The translations under genes and the position numbers were made by a program. From Butyrivibrio sp. (GTDB taxonomy: Bacteria; Bacillota_A; Clostridia; Lachnospirales; Lachnospiraceae), in NCBI GenBank assembly GCA_024690635.1, contig JAILOW010000060.1:1-16407 (forward strand): a stretch of DNA of 16,407 bases. The letters run 5' to 3'. Below are positions 6,495 to 14,280 of the stretch, in pieces. The notes under the pieces are model-generated. The model had not been told where the DNA came from, did not search any database, and saw nothing but the letters and a program-made list of their open reading frames with translations. The number at the start of each line of letters is the position of its first letter. The first letter of the stretch is position 1.

Positions 6495-6857
6495 ATGGGA
6501 AAAAGAATACTCATTACAGATGATGCCGCTTTCATGCGCATGATGCTCAAGGATATCCTCTCCAAGAACGGATATGAGATTGCTGGCGAGGCTGAGAACG
6601 GAAAAGTCGCAATCGAGAAATATAATGAGTTGAAACCCGACCTTGTTACTCTTGATATCACAATGCCCGAGCTTGATGGTATCGGAGCTCTTAAGGGAAT
6701 AAAGGCTGCAGATCCCAACGCAGTATGCATTATGTGCTCAGCTATGGGTCAGCAGGCAATGGTTATTGAGTCAATTCAGGCAGGAGCCAAGGACTTCATC
6801 GTTAAGCCTTTCCAGGCTGACCGTGTTCTTGAGGCCGTAAAGAAAGCTATAGGTTAA
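6495..6857 (+). CDS. cheY: CheY-type single-domain response regulator
   Basis: 120 residues, just a receiver domain. The acidic pocket D9-D10, phospho-acceptor Asp54 (TLDITMPELDG), Ser82 in the switch position (CSAMGQ) and Lys104 (VKPF) are all intact, so phosphorylation should work. In motile Firmicutes CheY-P binds the flagellar switch and is dephosphorylated by CheC-family phosphatases, one of which is encoded at 13481-14083. It has GGAGG six bases before the ATG and its own leader. It is followed by a hairpin shared with the convergent lipase-like gene. No CheA or CheW is nearby, and because it follows a type IV filament-like operon it might serve that system instead of flagella. Confidence 0.9.
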   Translation: MGKRILITDDAAFMRMMLKDILSKNGYEIAGEAENGKVAIEKYNELKPDLVTLDITMPELDGIGALKGIKAADPNAVCIMCSAMGQQAMVIESIQAGAKDFIVKPFQADRVLEAVKKAIG

Positions 6858-6879
6858 TCCGGACAGCTTTCCTGATATT

Positions 6880-6914
6880 AAAAAACAGGAGCTGCAACGA
6901 AAGCTGCAGCTCCT
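6880..6914. terminator. Intrinsic terminator between convergent cheY and the DUF2974 gene
   Basis: Perfect 10-bp stem AGGAGCTGCA (6887-6896) and TGCAGCTCCT (6905-6914) with an 8-base loop. Read on the minus strand it is followed after one G by six T (6885-6880), a strong terminator for the ABC exporter/lipase transcript. On the plus strand it is followed by CTTTCTAT, a weaker U-tract that could end cheY. Confidence 0.85.
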
Positions 6915-6929
6915 CTTTCTATGCCTGTT

Positions 6930-8531
6930 TTATCTCCTCTTCTTTATGAAGACTATCTTTACAAGCTCAAATACGGTATCTATCATCAGAAGCGTTCCGC
7001 AGGATATCATGTACCATCTGTGAGGCAGCTCCGGTGTTATGAGAAGATACCCTCCAAGTAAAAACGTCACTATTCCTTCAAAGGAATATCTGAATCTTTC
7101 AAAGAATCTGTTATTGTAAATCCTGAAATTTATTACATTCTGATAAGCAAGGGCAAGTAGTGCGATTCCCACAATAAGCGTTGCTACCAGTAAAAGCGCA
7201 CCCTCCTTTACAAAAACGCTTGAGGATAAAACCCACAACGTTATGCAGAGCATAACCCTTGGTCTTTCTTTTCTGAAGTTCCAGTCAGATTCCTTAAGAT
7301 GTCTGACCGTCAGTACCACTTCATAGATGCAGATCACCACAAGAGCGGCTATTACCGCAGATTCCATTGCAAAATCAGGAAAACAGAAACAAAGTACACT
7401 TAAGAATAAAGTGATGGCAACTCTTATTATCTCTTTTCTGTTTATAAGTCCCCAGGCTCTTGAAAAAATGCCTCTGTTCTCATCATCCTCCGCCTTTATC
7501 TTTTTCTTTTTATTCTTAAGGTCGAAGGCATCATTTCCCACCATCTGTATCATTATGTTTTCAAAGGCCGAAGGCCCCATGGCGGTAAAATCGTTTATGG
7601 TCACAGCTCCTGTTTCAGCCATGGAATCAAAAAGGCTGTCTACGAAATTAGCTCTAGCCTTAAGCTCCATTCCTCCCACAAATCTGCCTATAAGATCATT
7701 TACAAGGTAGCTTTCGGGAGCGTGATCAGTGCAGGTCACAAGACCGTCTCCGTCTATTTCCCAGGAATGCATATTGTGCTGCATCAGCGCAACCGCAGAG
7801 CTCTTTACAATAATGCTCTTTCCTTCCGATATCTCAAATATCCTGCCAACAACGGAATATTCCGGAGTGATCCTGATGATCTTATCATCCAGCTTTTTAA
7901 GGCATTCACCATCTGTTACATCTTCGCAAAAACCGGGACCGTCATTGACATACACCCTGTCTACTTTTTCCTGCATCTCTTCATCAAGATGCGCTGCCGC
8001 AAAAAGAGCCAGATTGGCGCCTTTGGAATGTCCGCCTATCATTACACGCCCTTTCGCTGATCCAATGTGGCTCTGAACATAGATAAGGGCAAGCTCCTGA
8101 GAAGGCACTTTGGTGTAGCTGATCATAAAGTCTTCTTTCCAGCCGATTATGGTGTTGTCCGTTCCCCTGTAGGCAATGTATATACTGCCGTCACCAAGGA
8201 TATAGGTGATTGCGGCAAACTGCTTTTCGGATACGTCTGTAATATCCTTAAAATCTGAGAGAACTATATCTCCAAAACGACGGGACCCTGCACAGATGCA
8301 GGCAAATTCCTCATCCTCCTTTGTGGATGCGGCTCTTGTTATCTTAAGAGCGCCTCTTTTCCGAAGGCTATCCACAGCATCCGTCAAAGTCATGGACATG
8401 CCTTCTTCCATGACAGGTGAAAAATCAATATAGGCCAGTTCTGACAGGACCAGATTGTCCTCTTCCTTGAACTCTCTTTCCGCAAAGGTCAGGTCACCGC
8501 GCCATTTCACGTAATCAGTCAAATGAGCCAT
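6930..8531 (-). CDS. DUF2974 (Mbeg1-like) alpha/beta-hydrolase with C-terminal membrane domain
   Basis: 533 residues. The first about 330 resemble DUF2974/Mbeg1-like lipase-type hydrolases. AYRGTD (120-125) is the usual oxyanion segment, and GGHSKGAN (166-173) places nucleophile Ser169 in the elbow. Asp197 (NDGPGF) and a His in MQHNMHSW (252 or 255) are candidate triad members. A lysine-rich linker (338-347) leads to about six membrane helices (roughly 368-386, 388-408, 424-441, 443-463, 484-499, 505-526), somewhat like HdeD/DUF308 proteins. The hydrolase part has no signal peptide and should face the cytoplasm. The substrate is unknown; a lipid or acyl ester is a guess from the fold. The start has only a modest ribosome binding site (AAGGGA). 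The gene lies 29 bases after the ABC subunit with no promoter visible, so it belongs to that operon. Confidence 0.82.
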   Translation of the reverse strand: MAHLTDYVKWRGDLTFAEREFKEEDNLVLSELAYIDFSPVMEEGMSMTLTDAVDSLRKRGALKITRAASTKEDEEFACICAGSRRFGDIVLSDFKDITDVSEKQFAAITYILGDGSIYIAYRGTDNTIIGWKEDFMISYTKVPSQELALIYVQSHIGSAKGRVMIGGHSKGANLALFAAAHLDEEMQEKVDRVYVNDGPGFCEDVTDGECLKKLDDKIIRITPEYSVVGRIFEISEGKSIIVKSSAVALMQHNMHSWEIDGDGLVTCTDHAPESYLVNDLIGRFVGGMELKARANFVDSLFDSMAETGAVTINDFTAMGPSAFENIMIQMVGNDAFDLKNKKKKIKAEDDENRGIFSRAWGLINRKEIIRVAITLFLSVLCFCFPDFAMESAVIAALVVICIYEVVLTVRHLKESDWNFRKERPRVMLCITLWVLSSSVFVKEGALLLVATLIVGIALLALAYQNVINFRIYNNRFFERFRYSFEGIVTFLLGGYLLITPELPHRWYMISCGTLLMIDTVFELVKIVFIKKRR

Positions 8532-8560
8532 AACAACGTCCCTTTTGTATAGATAAGATT

Positions 8561-10495
8561 TTATGCAAGTTCTGCAGTATTTCCGGTATAGAGATGATAG
8601 TATCTCTGCTTCTTGGCAATGAGCTCATCGTGAGTTCCCTGCTCTACTATCCTTCCCTGCTCAAGAACTATGATGCAGTCGCTGTTCTTTACAGTGGATA
8701 GTCTGTGGGCGATAACAAAGGTAGTTCTTCCCTTCATAAGCTTGTCCATGCCGTCCTGTACGATCTTCTCGGTTCTGGTATCGATGGAGGATGTAGCTTC
8801 ATCAAGAATGAGCACAGGAGGATCTGCGATGGCGGCCCTTGCAATTGCAAGGAGCTGGCGCTGTCCCTGTGAAAGGTTGGCTCCGTCGCCTGTGAGCATG
8901 GTGTCATAACCCTCGGGAAGCCTTTTAATAAAGCTGTGTGCATTGGCAAGCTTGGCTGCTGCGATAACTTCCTCGTCAGAAGCACCAAGCTTTCCGTATC
9001 TGATATTTTCTTTTACGGTTCCTGTAAAGAGGTGAGTATCCTGAAGTACTATACCAAGAGATCTTCTGAGATCCGCTTTCTTTATCTTGTTTATGTTTAT
9101 GTTGTCATACCTGATCTTACCGTCCTGAATGTCATAGAATCTGTTGATCAGGTTGGTGATGGTGGTCTTTCCCGCACCTGTCGAACCTACAAAAGCGATC
9201 TTCTGACCGGGCTCAGCGTGGAGCACGATGTCATGAAGGACCATCTTTTCATCCGTATATCCAAAGTCCACGCCGTTAAAGGTAACATCGCCTTCCATGG
9301 GCTGATAGGTAGTTGTATCATCTGCCTTATGATAATGCTTCCATGCCCAGTGACCTGTGTGGTGATCGGCTTCTACGATCTCGCCGTTTCTTTCCTCGGC
9401 ATCCACCAGCATTACGTAGCCTTCGTCAGTCTCGGGCTGCTCATCCAAAAGTTTGAATATCCTGTCTGCTCCCGCAAGAGCCATGATGATTGAGTTAAAC
9501 TGCATGCTGACCTGGTTGATGGGCATGCTGAAGCTCTTATTAAAGGTAAGGAAGCTTGCAAGGGCTCCGACGGTAAATCCAACTGCGATGTTGTCGCTAA
9601 GGGCAATTGCAGCACCTATGACAGCACAAAGAACATAGCTGGTATTACCAAGCTGAGCGTTTATAGGTCCAAGGGCTCCCGAATAGGCGTTAGCCTTAAA
9701 TGCGCTTTCATAAAGAGCTTCATTGAGCTCGTCAAAATGCTCGATGCTCTCTTTTTCATGGTTGAAGACCTTGACCACTTTCTGTCCTGTCATCATCTCT
9801 TCGATGTAACCGTTGAGCTGTCCCAGATTTTTTTGCTGAGCTATAAAGTTCCTTCCGGAAGATTTGGTAGCCATACCTGAGCAAAACAGCATAACAGCAA
9901 CCATGAAGAGAGTTACCAGAGTAAGAGGTATACTCAGAACGATCATGGAAGCAAGAACGCTCACAATTGTTATGGCACTGTTCATGACCTGAGGGATACT
10001 CTGGCTTATCATCTGCCTTAGGGTATCGATATCATTGGTGTAGACCGACATGATATCGCCGTGGGCGTGTGTGTCAAAGTACTTGATGGGAAGGCTCTCC
10101 ATATGTACAAAAAGGTCTTCTCTGAGTCTTTTTAAGGTTCCCTGATTGATCTCTATCATGACCCTTGACTGCACAAAAGCAGCTATGATGCCAAGGCAGT
10201 AGAATATCGCCACTCTTCCCATGGCCGCAAGAAGCGGGCCGTAATCGGTGCTTCCGCTTTCAAGCATTGGCTGAATATATGAATCTATAAGGGTCTTTGT
10301 GAAAAGAGTTCCCTGAACGCTTGAAAATACAGTGACGAAAATACATATAACCACTGTAAACATGTGAACGGGATAGAACTTAAATACATAGCCCATCACT
10401 CTCTTAAAAAGTCCCATGGGGTTTTCCAGTTTAGGTTTTGGCATTCCCCGTCTGTTTCCTCCGCCGGGGCCTGTCTTTATCTTGTTATCTGCCAT
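8561..10495 (-). CDS. ABC exporter half-transporter, catalytically complete subunit (TM288-like)
   Basis: 644 residues, an inner-membrane export half-transporter with an ABC_membrane domain (helices between about 43 and 325) and an ATP-binding domain (about 402-640). Walker A is GSTGAGKTT (437-445), the Q-loop is Gln485, Walker B is VLILDE with catalytic Glu566, and the H-loop is His597. The signature is LSQGQ (541-545) instead of LSGGQ, the change expected of this partner in heterodimeric exporters. An insert of about 40 residues (363-400), rich in His and Trp (DHHTGHWAWKHYHK), separates the membrane and ATPase domains. It follows the other subunit by 20 bases. Substrate (drug, peptide or lipid) cannot be told from sequence. 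Confidence 0.95.
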   Translation of the reverse strand: MADNKIKTGPGGGNRRGMPKPKLENPMGLFKRVMGYVFKFYPVHMFTVVICIFVTVFSSVQGTLFTKTLIDSYIQPMLESGSTDYGPLLAAMGRVAIFYCLGIIAAFVQSRVMIEINQGTLKRLREDLFVHMESLPIKYFDTHAHGDIMSVYTNDIDTLRQMISQSIPQVMNSAITIVSVLASMIVLSIPLTLVTLFMVAVMLFCSGMATKSSGRNFIAQQKNLGQLNGYIEEMMTGQKVVKVFNHEKESIEHFDELNEALYESAFKANAYSGALGPINAQLGNTSYVLCAVIGAAIALSDNIAVGFTVGALASFLTFNKSFSMPINQVSMQFNSIIMALAGADRIFKLLDEQPETDEGYVMLVDAEERNGEIVEADHHTGHWAWKHYHKADDTTTYQPMEGDVTFNGVDFGYTDEKMVLHDIVLHAEPGQKIAFVGSTGAGKTTITNLINRFYDIQDGKIRYDNININKIKKADLRRSLGIVLQDTHLFTGTVKENIRYGKLGASDEEVIAAAKLANAHSFIKRLPEGYDTMLTGDGANLSQGQRQLLAIARAAIADPPVLILDEATSSIDTRTEKIVQDGMDKLMKGRTTFVIAHRLSTVKNSDCIIVLEQGRIVEQGTHDELIAKKQRYYHLYTGNTAELA

Positions 10496-10515
10496 ATCTT
10501 ATCCTTTCCGGTGAA

Positions 10516-12261
10516 TCACATCTTATCAAAATCCGCATCTCCAGAAACACCTGTCTGGGACTCGTAAACTTCTCTGTAAATATCGTTAGTCTTAAGGAGC
10601 TCGTCATGAGTTGCAAAGCCGTCGATCTTGCCGTCCTCCATAACGATTATTCTGTCGCAGTTTTGTACCGAACTGATCCTCTGGGCGATGATAAGCTTGG
10701 TAGTACCGGGGATCTCCTGTGCAAAGGCTTTTCTGATCTTGGCATCCGTGGAAGTATCTACGGCACTGGTGGAATCATCAAGTATCAGGATTTTTGGCTT
10801 TTTCAAAAGAGCTCTGGCTATGCAAAGTCTCTGCCTCTGTCCGCCTGAAACATTGGTTCCGCCCTGCTCTATCATCGTATTGTAGCCCTGAGGCATCTTT
10901 TCGATAAATTCATCTGCACAGGCCATCTCACAGGCTCTTTTGCACTCCTCTTCAGTGGCGTTTTTATCACCCCAGCGAAGGTTATCAAGGATGGTTCCCG
11001 AAAAGAGAACATTCTTTTGAAGGACTACGGAAACCTGATCTCTCAAAGTCTCTATGTCATAATCCCTGACATCTATTCCTCCGACCTTTACGGATCCGCC
11101 TGTCACATCGTAAAGACGACTTATGAGATTAACAAGTGATGACTTGGCAGAACCTGTTCCACCGATGATACCTATGGTCTCTCCGGCGTTTATCTTAAGA
11201 TTAATATCTTTTAACACAGGCTCCTCGGAAGTGCTGTTATAAGCAAATTCCACATGATCAAATTCAATCTCGCCGCTTGGAACCTCTTTTATGGGTTTTT
11301 CTTTATTTGTAATACTTGCCTTTTCCTCGATGACTTCTGCAATTCTCTTGCCGCTTGCCTGAGCCATTGTGATCATTACAAAGATCATCCCCAGCATCAT
11401 AAGGCTCATGAGGATGTTCATGCAGTATGCAAGAAGGCTCATAAGACTACCTGTTGAAAGCTCTCCTCCAACAATAAGGTGTGCTCCGAACCAGCTTATA
11501 AGAAGGATGCAGGCGTAAACCGTTCCTGTCATTATAGGGCTTACGTACACAAGATTCATCTCGGCTTTTTTGAACATCTTGTAGATATTAAGAGCCGCTT
11601 TTTTGAATTTGTCTTTTTCATAGTCCTCTCTTACATAGGCCTTTACCACTCTGATGGCGGACACATTTTCCTGAACGCTCTCATTGAGGGCATCGTACTT
11701 TTCAAATACCTCTTTAAAGTACTTGGTGGCTCTGTTCATGATAAAGATCATGATTATAAAGAGGAAAAAGATCGCCGCAAGGTAGATACTTGCAAGCTTG
11801 GGACTTATGATAAACGACATTATCATGGCTACGATAAGAGAAGAAGGCGCTCTCATGGCCATTCTGAGTGTCATCATGTAGGCATTCTGAATATTTGCAA
11901 CATCAGTTGTAAGCCTTGTAACAAGACCGGAGGTCGAGAACTTGTCGATGTTTGCAAAAGAGAAGGTCTGGATGTTGTCAAACATGGCCTTTCTGAGATT
12001 CTTGGCAAGACCTGCGGATGCCTGTGAACCGTAGTAGGCTCCTCCTATTCCCGCAAGAAGTCCCAAAAGTGCTATAACAAGCATCATTCCGCCGACTCTG
12101 AAAATGTAAGCCATGTCATTTCCGTAGATACCTCTGTCCACGATCCTGGCCATGAGCACGGGGATGATCATCTCGCAGATAACCTCTCCTATCATGCAAA
12201 GAGGTGTCAGTATTGATGGTCTCTTGTACTCTTTTAACTGAGATAACAGTGTTTTTATCAT
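10516..12261 (-). CDS. ABC exporter half-transporter, degenerate-site subunit (TM287-like)
   Basis: 581 residues with an ABC_membrane domain (six helices between about 17 and 300) and an ATP-binding domain (about 331-570). Walker A is GGTGSAKSS (367-375), with Ala372 where Gly is usual. Walker B ends in ILILDD, so Asp496 replaces the catalytic Glu. The H-loop position is Gln527 (IIAQRIS) instead of His. The signature VSGGQ (471-475) is near canonical. These changes mark it as the subunit whose ATP site binds but barely hydrolyses nucleotide, and it pairs with the next gene. AAGGAGA seven bases upstream supports the start. It is the first gene of the exporter/lipase operon, but no convincing promoter was found between it and the upstream hairpin. 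Confidence 0.95.
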   Translation of the reverse strand: MIKTLLSQLKEYKRPSILTPLCMIGEVICEMIIPVLMARIVDRGIYGNDMAYIFRVGGMMLVIALLGLLAGIGGAYYGSQASAGLAKNLRKAMFDNIQTFSFANIDKFSTSGLVTRLTTDVANIQNAYMMTLRMAMRAPSSLIVAMIMSFIISPKLASIYLAAIFFLFIIMIFIMNRATKYFKEVFEKYDALNESVQENVSAIRVVKAYVREDYEKDKFKKAALNIYKMFKKAEMNLVYVSPIMTGTVYACILLISWFGAHLIVGGELSTGSLMSLLAYCMNILMSLMMLGMIFVMITMAQASGKRIAEVIEEKASITNKEKPIKEVPSGEIEFDHVEFAYNSTSEEPVLKDINLKINAGETIGIIGGTGSAKSSLVNLISRLYDVTGGSVKVGGIDVRDYDIETLRDQVSVVLQKNVLFSGTILDNLRWGDKNATEEECKRACEMACADEFIEKMPQGYNTMIEQGGTNVSGGQRQRLCIARALLKKPKILILDDSTSAVDTSTDAKIRKAFAQEIPGTTKLIIAQRISSVQNCDRIIVMEDGKIDGFATHDELLKTNDIYREVYESQTGVSGDADFDKM

Positions 12262-12280
12262 TTATAAATCTCCTTGTATT

Positions 12281-12318
12281 AAAAACTTCCCAATCTGCAA
12301 GCAGACATGGGAAGTTTT
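12281..12318 (-). terminator. Intrinsic terminator after the DUF4317 gene
   Basis: Arms AAAACTTCCCA (12282-12292) and TGGGAAGTTTT (12308-12318) pair perfectly. The inner TCTGC (12294-12298) and GCAGA (12301-12305) extend the stem to a two-base loop with a small internal bulge. On the minus strand it ends in GTTTTTAAT, giving a usable U-tract. It lies between DUF4317 and the ABC exporter, so it may terminate the former or attenuate read-through into the latter. Confidence 0.8.
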
Positions 12319-12331
12319 AACTAAAGCCGCA

Positions 12332-13468
12332 TCACTTATTCATGAAAGTGCGCACATTAATTCCGTTTACTTCGATGTGGTCATCAACAGCTATTACCAG
12401 ACACTGCCTTCCGTCCACGATCCTGGATTCCACAAGGTCAGTTCTGTCGGGTTTGACTTTGATAACAACATCAGGAGTCTCAATGTCAAACTTTTTGGTA
12501 TTTGCTATGTTGGTCGCAAGCAGAGGTATATCCCCCTCTCCTGCACATTTTACGTAATTCTCGTCGAAATAGTCAAGCCTTTCTTCAGGAACACCACTGT
12601 CCGCCAGAAGCTGCTTAACATCTTTTTTGGTAAGCTCCAATGGCTCGGGATCGCCCTCGTGATCCTCGATCATCTCATTGAGATTGTCATGAATGTTTTT
12701 CATGATATCGTAGTCAGCTTCTTCTCCAATGGTGGTCTGGACTACGGAATCAAACATATCCTTTTGCATGTTTGAAGAAAGAGGTGCCACTCCGCCAAAC
12801 ATGGACTCTATAAACTCAGGCTGCAGATCCTCGGGCTTTTTGGTGAAATAAAGCATGTTGTGGATGTCTGTATTTCGCTCAATAAATGCAGGGAAAAGAA
12901 ATCCCTTTACAGGCCCTTCCACGATCCAGTCCCTGTGTCTTTCTTCTATAGTATTGTCTATGTCGTTATATCCAAGACCTGCCTTGGAGAGCTTTACAGG
13001 GCAAATGCTGCAGAGAATATAATCGTAAATATTCTCGGAAGCATCATCCATCTGCAGTCCGTCTCCCGTCACACCGGGAATATCATATACCGCATGCACC
13101 AGGATAATGTAGTAATTTTCGCCGTTTACATAGTTTGCTATGATCTTGTCGTAGCACTCGTCAACCAGCTCATCATCCTCAAGTCTTGAATTTCTCAGCG
13201 TCAAAAGAAAATCTTGAGTTCCTCCCGGCTGTTCCTGTTCAAGAGGAAACTCAAGACTTATCAGGTTTTTACCAAAGGTTCCGCTGAGGGTGTGCTGGAA
13301 AATATCAAGATATTTGTACATCTCCTCATCGGGAATAGAACCGAAGGCCTTTCTGAAGGTCAGCTTCTTGTTCTTTTCGTGGTCCACGTAACATCCGCAG
13401 ATACTGTCTATTGTGCATCTGTCAGGTGTGAACTGTTTTTTGATCTCAAGTGTTTCTGCCTTATTCAT
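12332..13468 (-). CDS. DUF4317-family protein (function unknown)
   Basis: 378 residues, acidic, with no signal peptide or membrane helix, so probably cytosolic. The N-terminus (EIKKQFTPDRCTIDSICGCYVDHEKNK) and the overall length match the DUF4317 family, which I know from Lachnospiraceae and relatives; no activity is established. The N-terminal region contains Cys18, Cys24 and Cys26 in a CTIDSICGC cluster. The middle holds a Cys-x2-Cys (LCSICPVKL). Together these could ligate metal, but this is speculation. The gene begins 12 bases after the CheC stop. Its best ribosome binding site (AAAGGA, 13484-13489) overlaps the end of cheC at a rather long spacing, so coupling to cheC translation is likely. 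It is followed by a strong hairpin. Confidence 0.8.
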   Translation of the reverse strand: MNKAETLEIKKQFTPDRCTIDSICGCYVDHEKNKKLTFRKAFGSIPDEEMYKYLDIFQHTLSGTFGKNLISLEFPLEQEQPGGTQDFLLTLRNSRLEDDELVDECYDKIIANYVNGENYYIILVHAVYDIPGVTGDGLQMDDASENIYDYILCSICPVKLSKAGLGYNDIDNTIEERHRDWIVEGPVKGFLFPAFIERNTDIHNMLYFTKKPEDLQPEFIESMFGGVAPLSSNMQKDMFDSVVQTTIGEEADYDIMKNIHDNLNEMIEDHEGDPEPLELTKKDVKQLLADSGVPEERLDYFDENYVKCAGEGDIPLLATNIANTKKFDIETPDVVIKVKPDRTDLVESRIVDGRQCLVIAVDDHIEVNGINVRTFMNK

Positions 13469-13480
13469 TTGTAAATGTCA

Positions 13481-14083
13481 TTATCCTTTATTCATAAATT
13501 TTTCGCACATATCCAGAGCAAACTGCACGGGATAAAGCTGGACCATAATGGAATCAATAAGATTTCCGATTGTCATCCTGAATGCTATTTTAACAAATTT
13601 ATCGTAAGTTGTATCAAACATTTTTTCAAAAACTTTGATACTCTCAACATCGATCCTGTTAACTATGGGAGTACTGATGTCCGTGGCAACGCCCAGCATG
13701 GAAGAAAGAGATGTGGCCGATGTGCCCATCATCTGATTCATAGCCTCGGAAGCTGCAGACAAATGAAGCTCAGTGATCTCTCCCTGAGTGTTTGTTCCGT
13801 CTCCGCCCATCATCAGGTCTGTCATAACCTTGACGTCATGCTCCTTGAGCACCAGAACGTTATTTCCTTCAAGTCCTTTTACATAATGTATCTGTACAAA
13901 AATACAAGTCTTTTCATAATCATCCAATGCTTCACTTCGTTTAATGACCTTAACATTGGGAGTTGTGATATCAACCTTTTTGTTAACCATCATACTGAGT
14001 GTGGTTGCGGAATTACCCATACTAATGTTAGCTATCTCACCTAAAATATCGATCTGTTCGCTGGTAAGCTTCATCTCTTCCAA
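13481..14083 (-). CDS. cheC: CheC-family CheY-P phosphatase
   Basis: 200 residues, a cytosolic phosphatase that removes phosphate from CheY in Gram-positive chemotaxis. Both copies of the CheC active-site motif (D/S-x3-E-x2-N ... P) are intact: D12/E16/N19 with Pro42, and S109/E113/N116 with Pro139. This resembles CheC and the N-terminal part of FliY, but the FliN-like C-terminal domain of FliY is absent. The start is taken as TTG at 14083 because GGAGGTGA lies nine bases upstream. The in-frame ATG at 14074 would be 18 bases from that site. There is no CheD in the window. It is first in a two-gene unit with DUF4317; the obvious partner CheY is encoded about 6.6 kb away. Confidence 0.88.
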   Translation of the reverse strand: MEEMKLTSEQIDILGEIANISMGNSATTLSMMVNKKVDITTPNVKVIKRSEALDDYEKTCIFVQIHYVKGLEGNNVLVLKEHDVKVMTDLMMGGDGTNTQGEITELHLSAASEAMNQMMGTSATSLSSMLGVATDISTPIVNRIDVESIKVFEKMFDTTYDKFVKIAFRMTIGNLIDSIMVQLYPVQFALDMCEKFMNKG

Positions 14084-14135
14084 AGTCAGTCACCTCCGCT
14101 ATTTTTTGCCTTTTTCAAACGGCTCATACACTAAT

Positions 14136-14165
14136 ATTTTAGATTACTTAGCGCTTCTTTGTAAA
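14136..14165 (-). promoter_or_regulatory. Probable vegetative promoter of cheC-DUF4317
   Basis: On the minus strand, TTTACA (-35, 14160-14165) and TAAAAT (-10, 14136-14141) are separated by 18 bases, each one mismatch from consensus. Transcription would start near 14129, about 45 bases before the TTG start. Confidence 0.6.
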
Positions 14166-14176
14166 GGTCACTTTAC
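14161..14176. repeat. Inverted repeat overlapping the cheC -35 element
   Basis: GTAAAG (14161-14166) and CTTTAC (14171-14176) form a perfect 6-bp dyad around GTCA. The dyad covers the -35 hexamer of the cheC promoter, so it could be an operator, though short AT-rich dyads also arise by chance. Confidence 0.4.
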
Positions 14177-14240
14177 GGCAATAAGAAAAGCTTTATTCTT
14201 TTTTTAGATAATTTTTTGTTATTATTAAATAATTCGCCGT

Positions 14241-14280
14241 TTGATTATTTGTGATTATTTGTGATTGATTTTGATTATCT
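14241..14280 (+). promoter_or_regulatory. Four phased 10-bp TGATTA repeats, probable DeoR/FruR operators
   Basis: Four consecutive decamers, TTGATTATTT, GTGATTATTT, GTGATTGATT and TTGATTATCT, follow without gaps. A further TTGATTA occurs at 14294-14300. DeoR-family sugar regulators commonly bind repeated TGATT-type half-sites. The array ends 54 bases before the repressor start codon, where it would overlap or abut the fru promoter, so autoregulation is likely. The exact promoter hexamers are ambiguous (TATGCT at 14311-14316 or TACAAA at 14305-14310 as -10). Confidence 0.6.

Noticed and set aside
8936..9493. Long plus-strand open frames over the ABC exporter genes, for example 8936-9493 and 11479-12027
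   Set aside because: They lie antisense to well-identified ABC genes, lack ribosome binding sites and show no domain-like sequence.
13475..14044. 189-codon plus-strand open frame opposite cheC
   Set aside because: It is a shadow of cheC, whose two active-site motifs and strong ribosome binding site are clear, and it has no recognisable domain.
14172..14195. Sigma-28-like motif on the minus strand upstream of cheC (TAAAGCTT and GCCGTAAA)
   Set aside because: The hexamer-like parts resemble the flagellar consensus, but the spacer is 8 bases instead of about 11. A better spaced vegetative promoter (14136-14165) is present.
14241..14280. The TGATTA repeats as a CRISPR or microsatellite
   Set aside because: Units are contiguous without spacers, only four copies long, diverge slightly, and lie in a regulatory position before a DeoR-type gene, so operators are the simpler reading.
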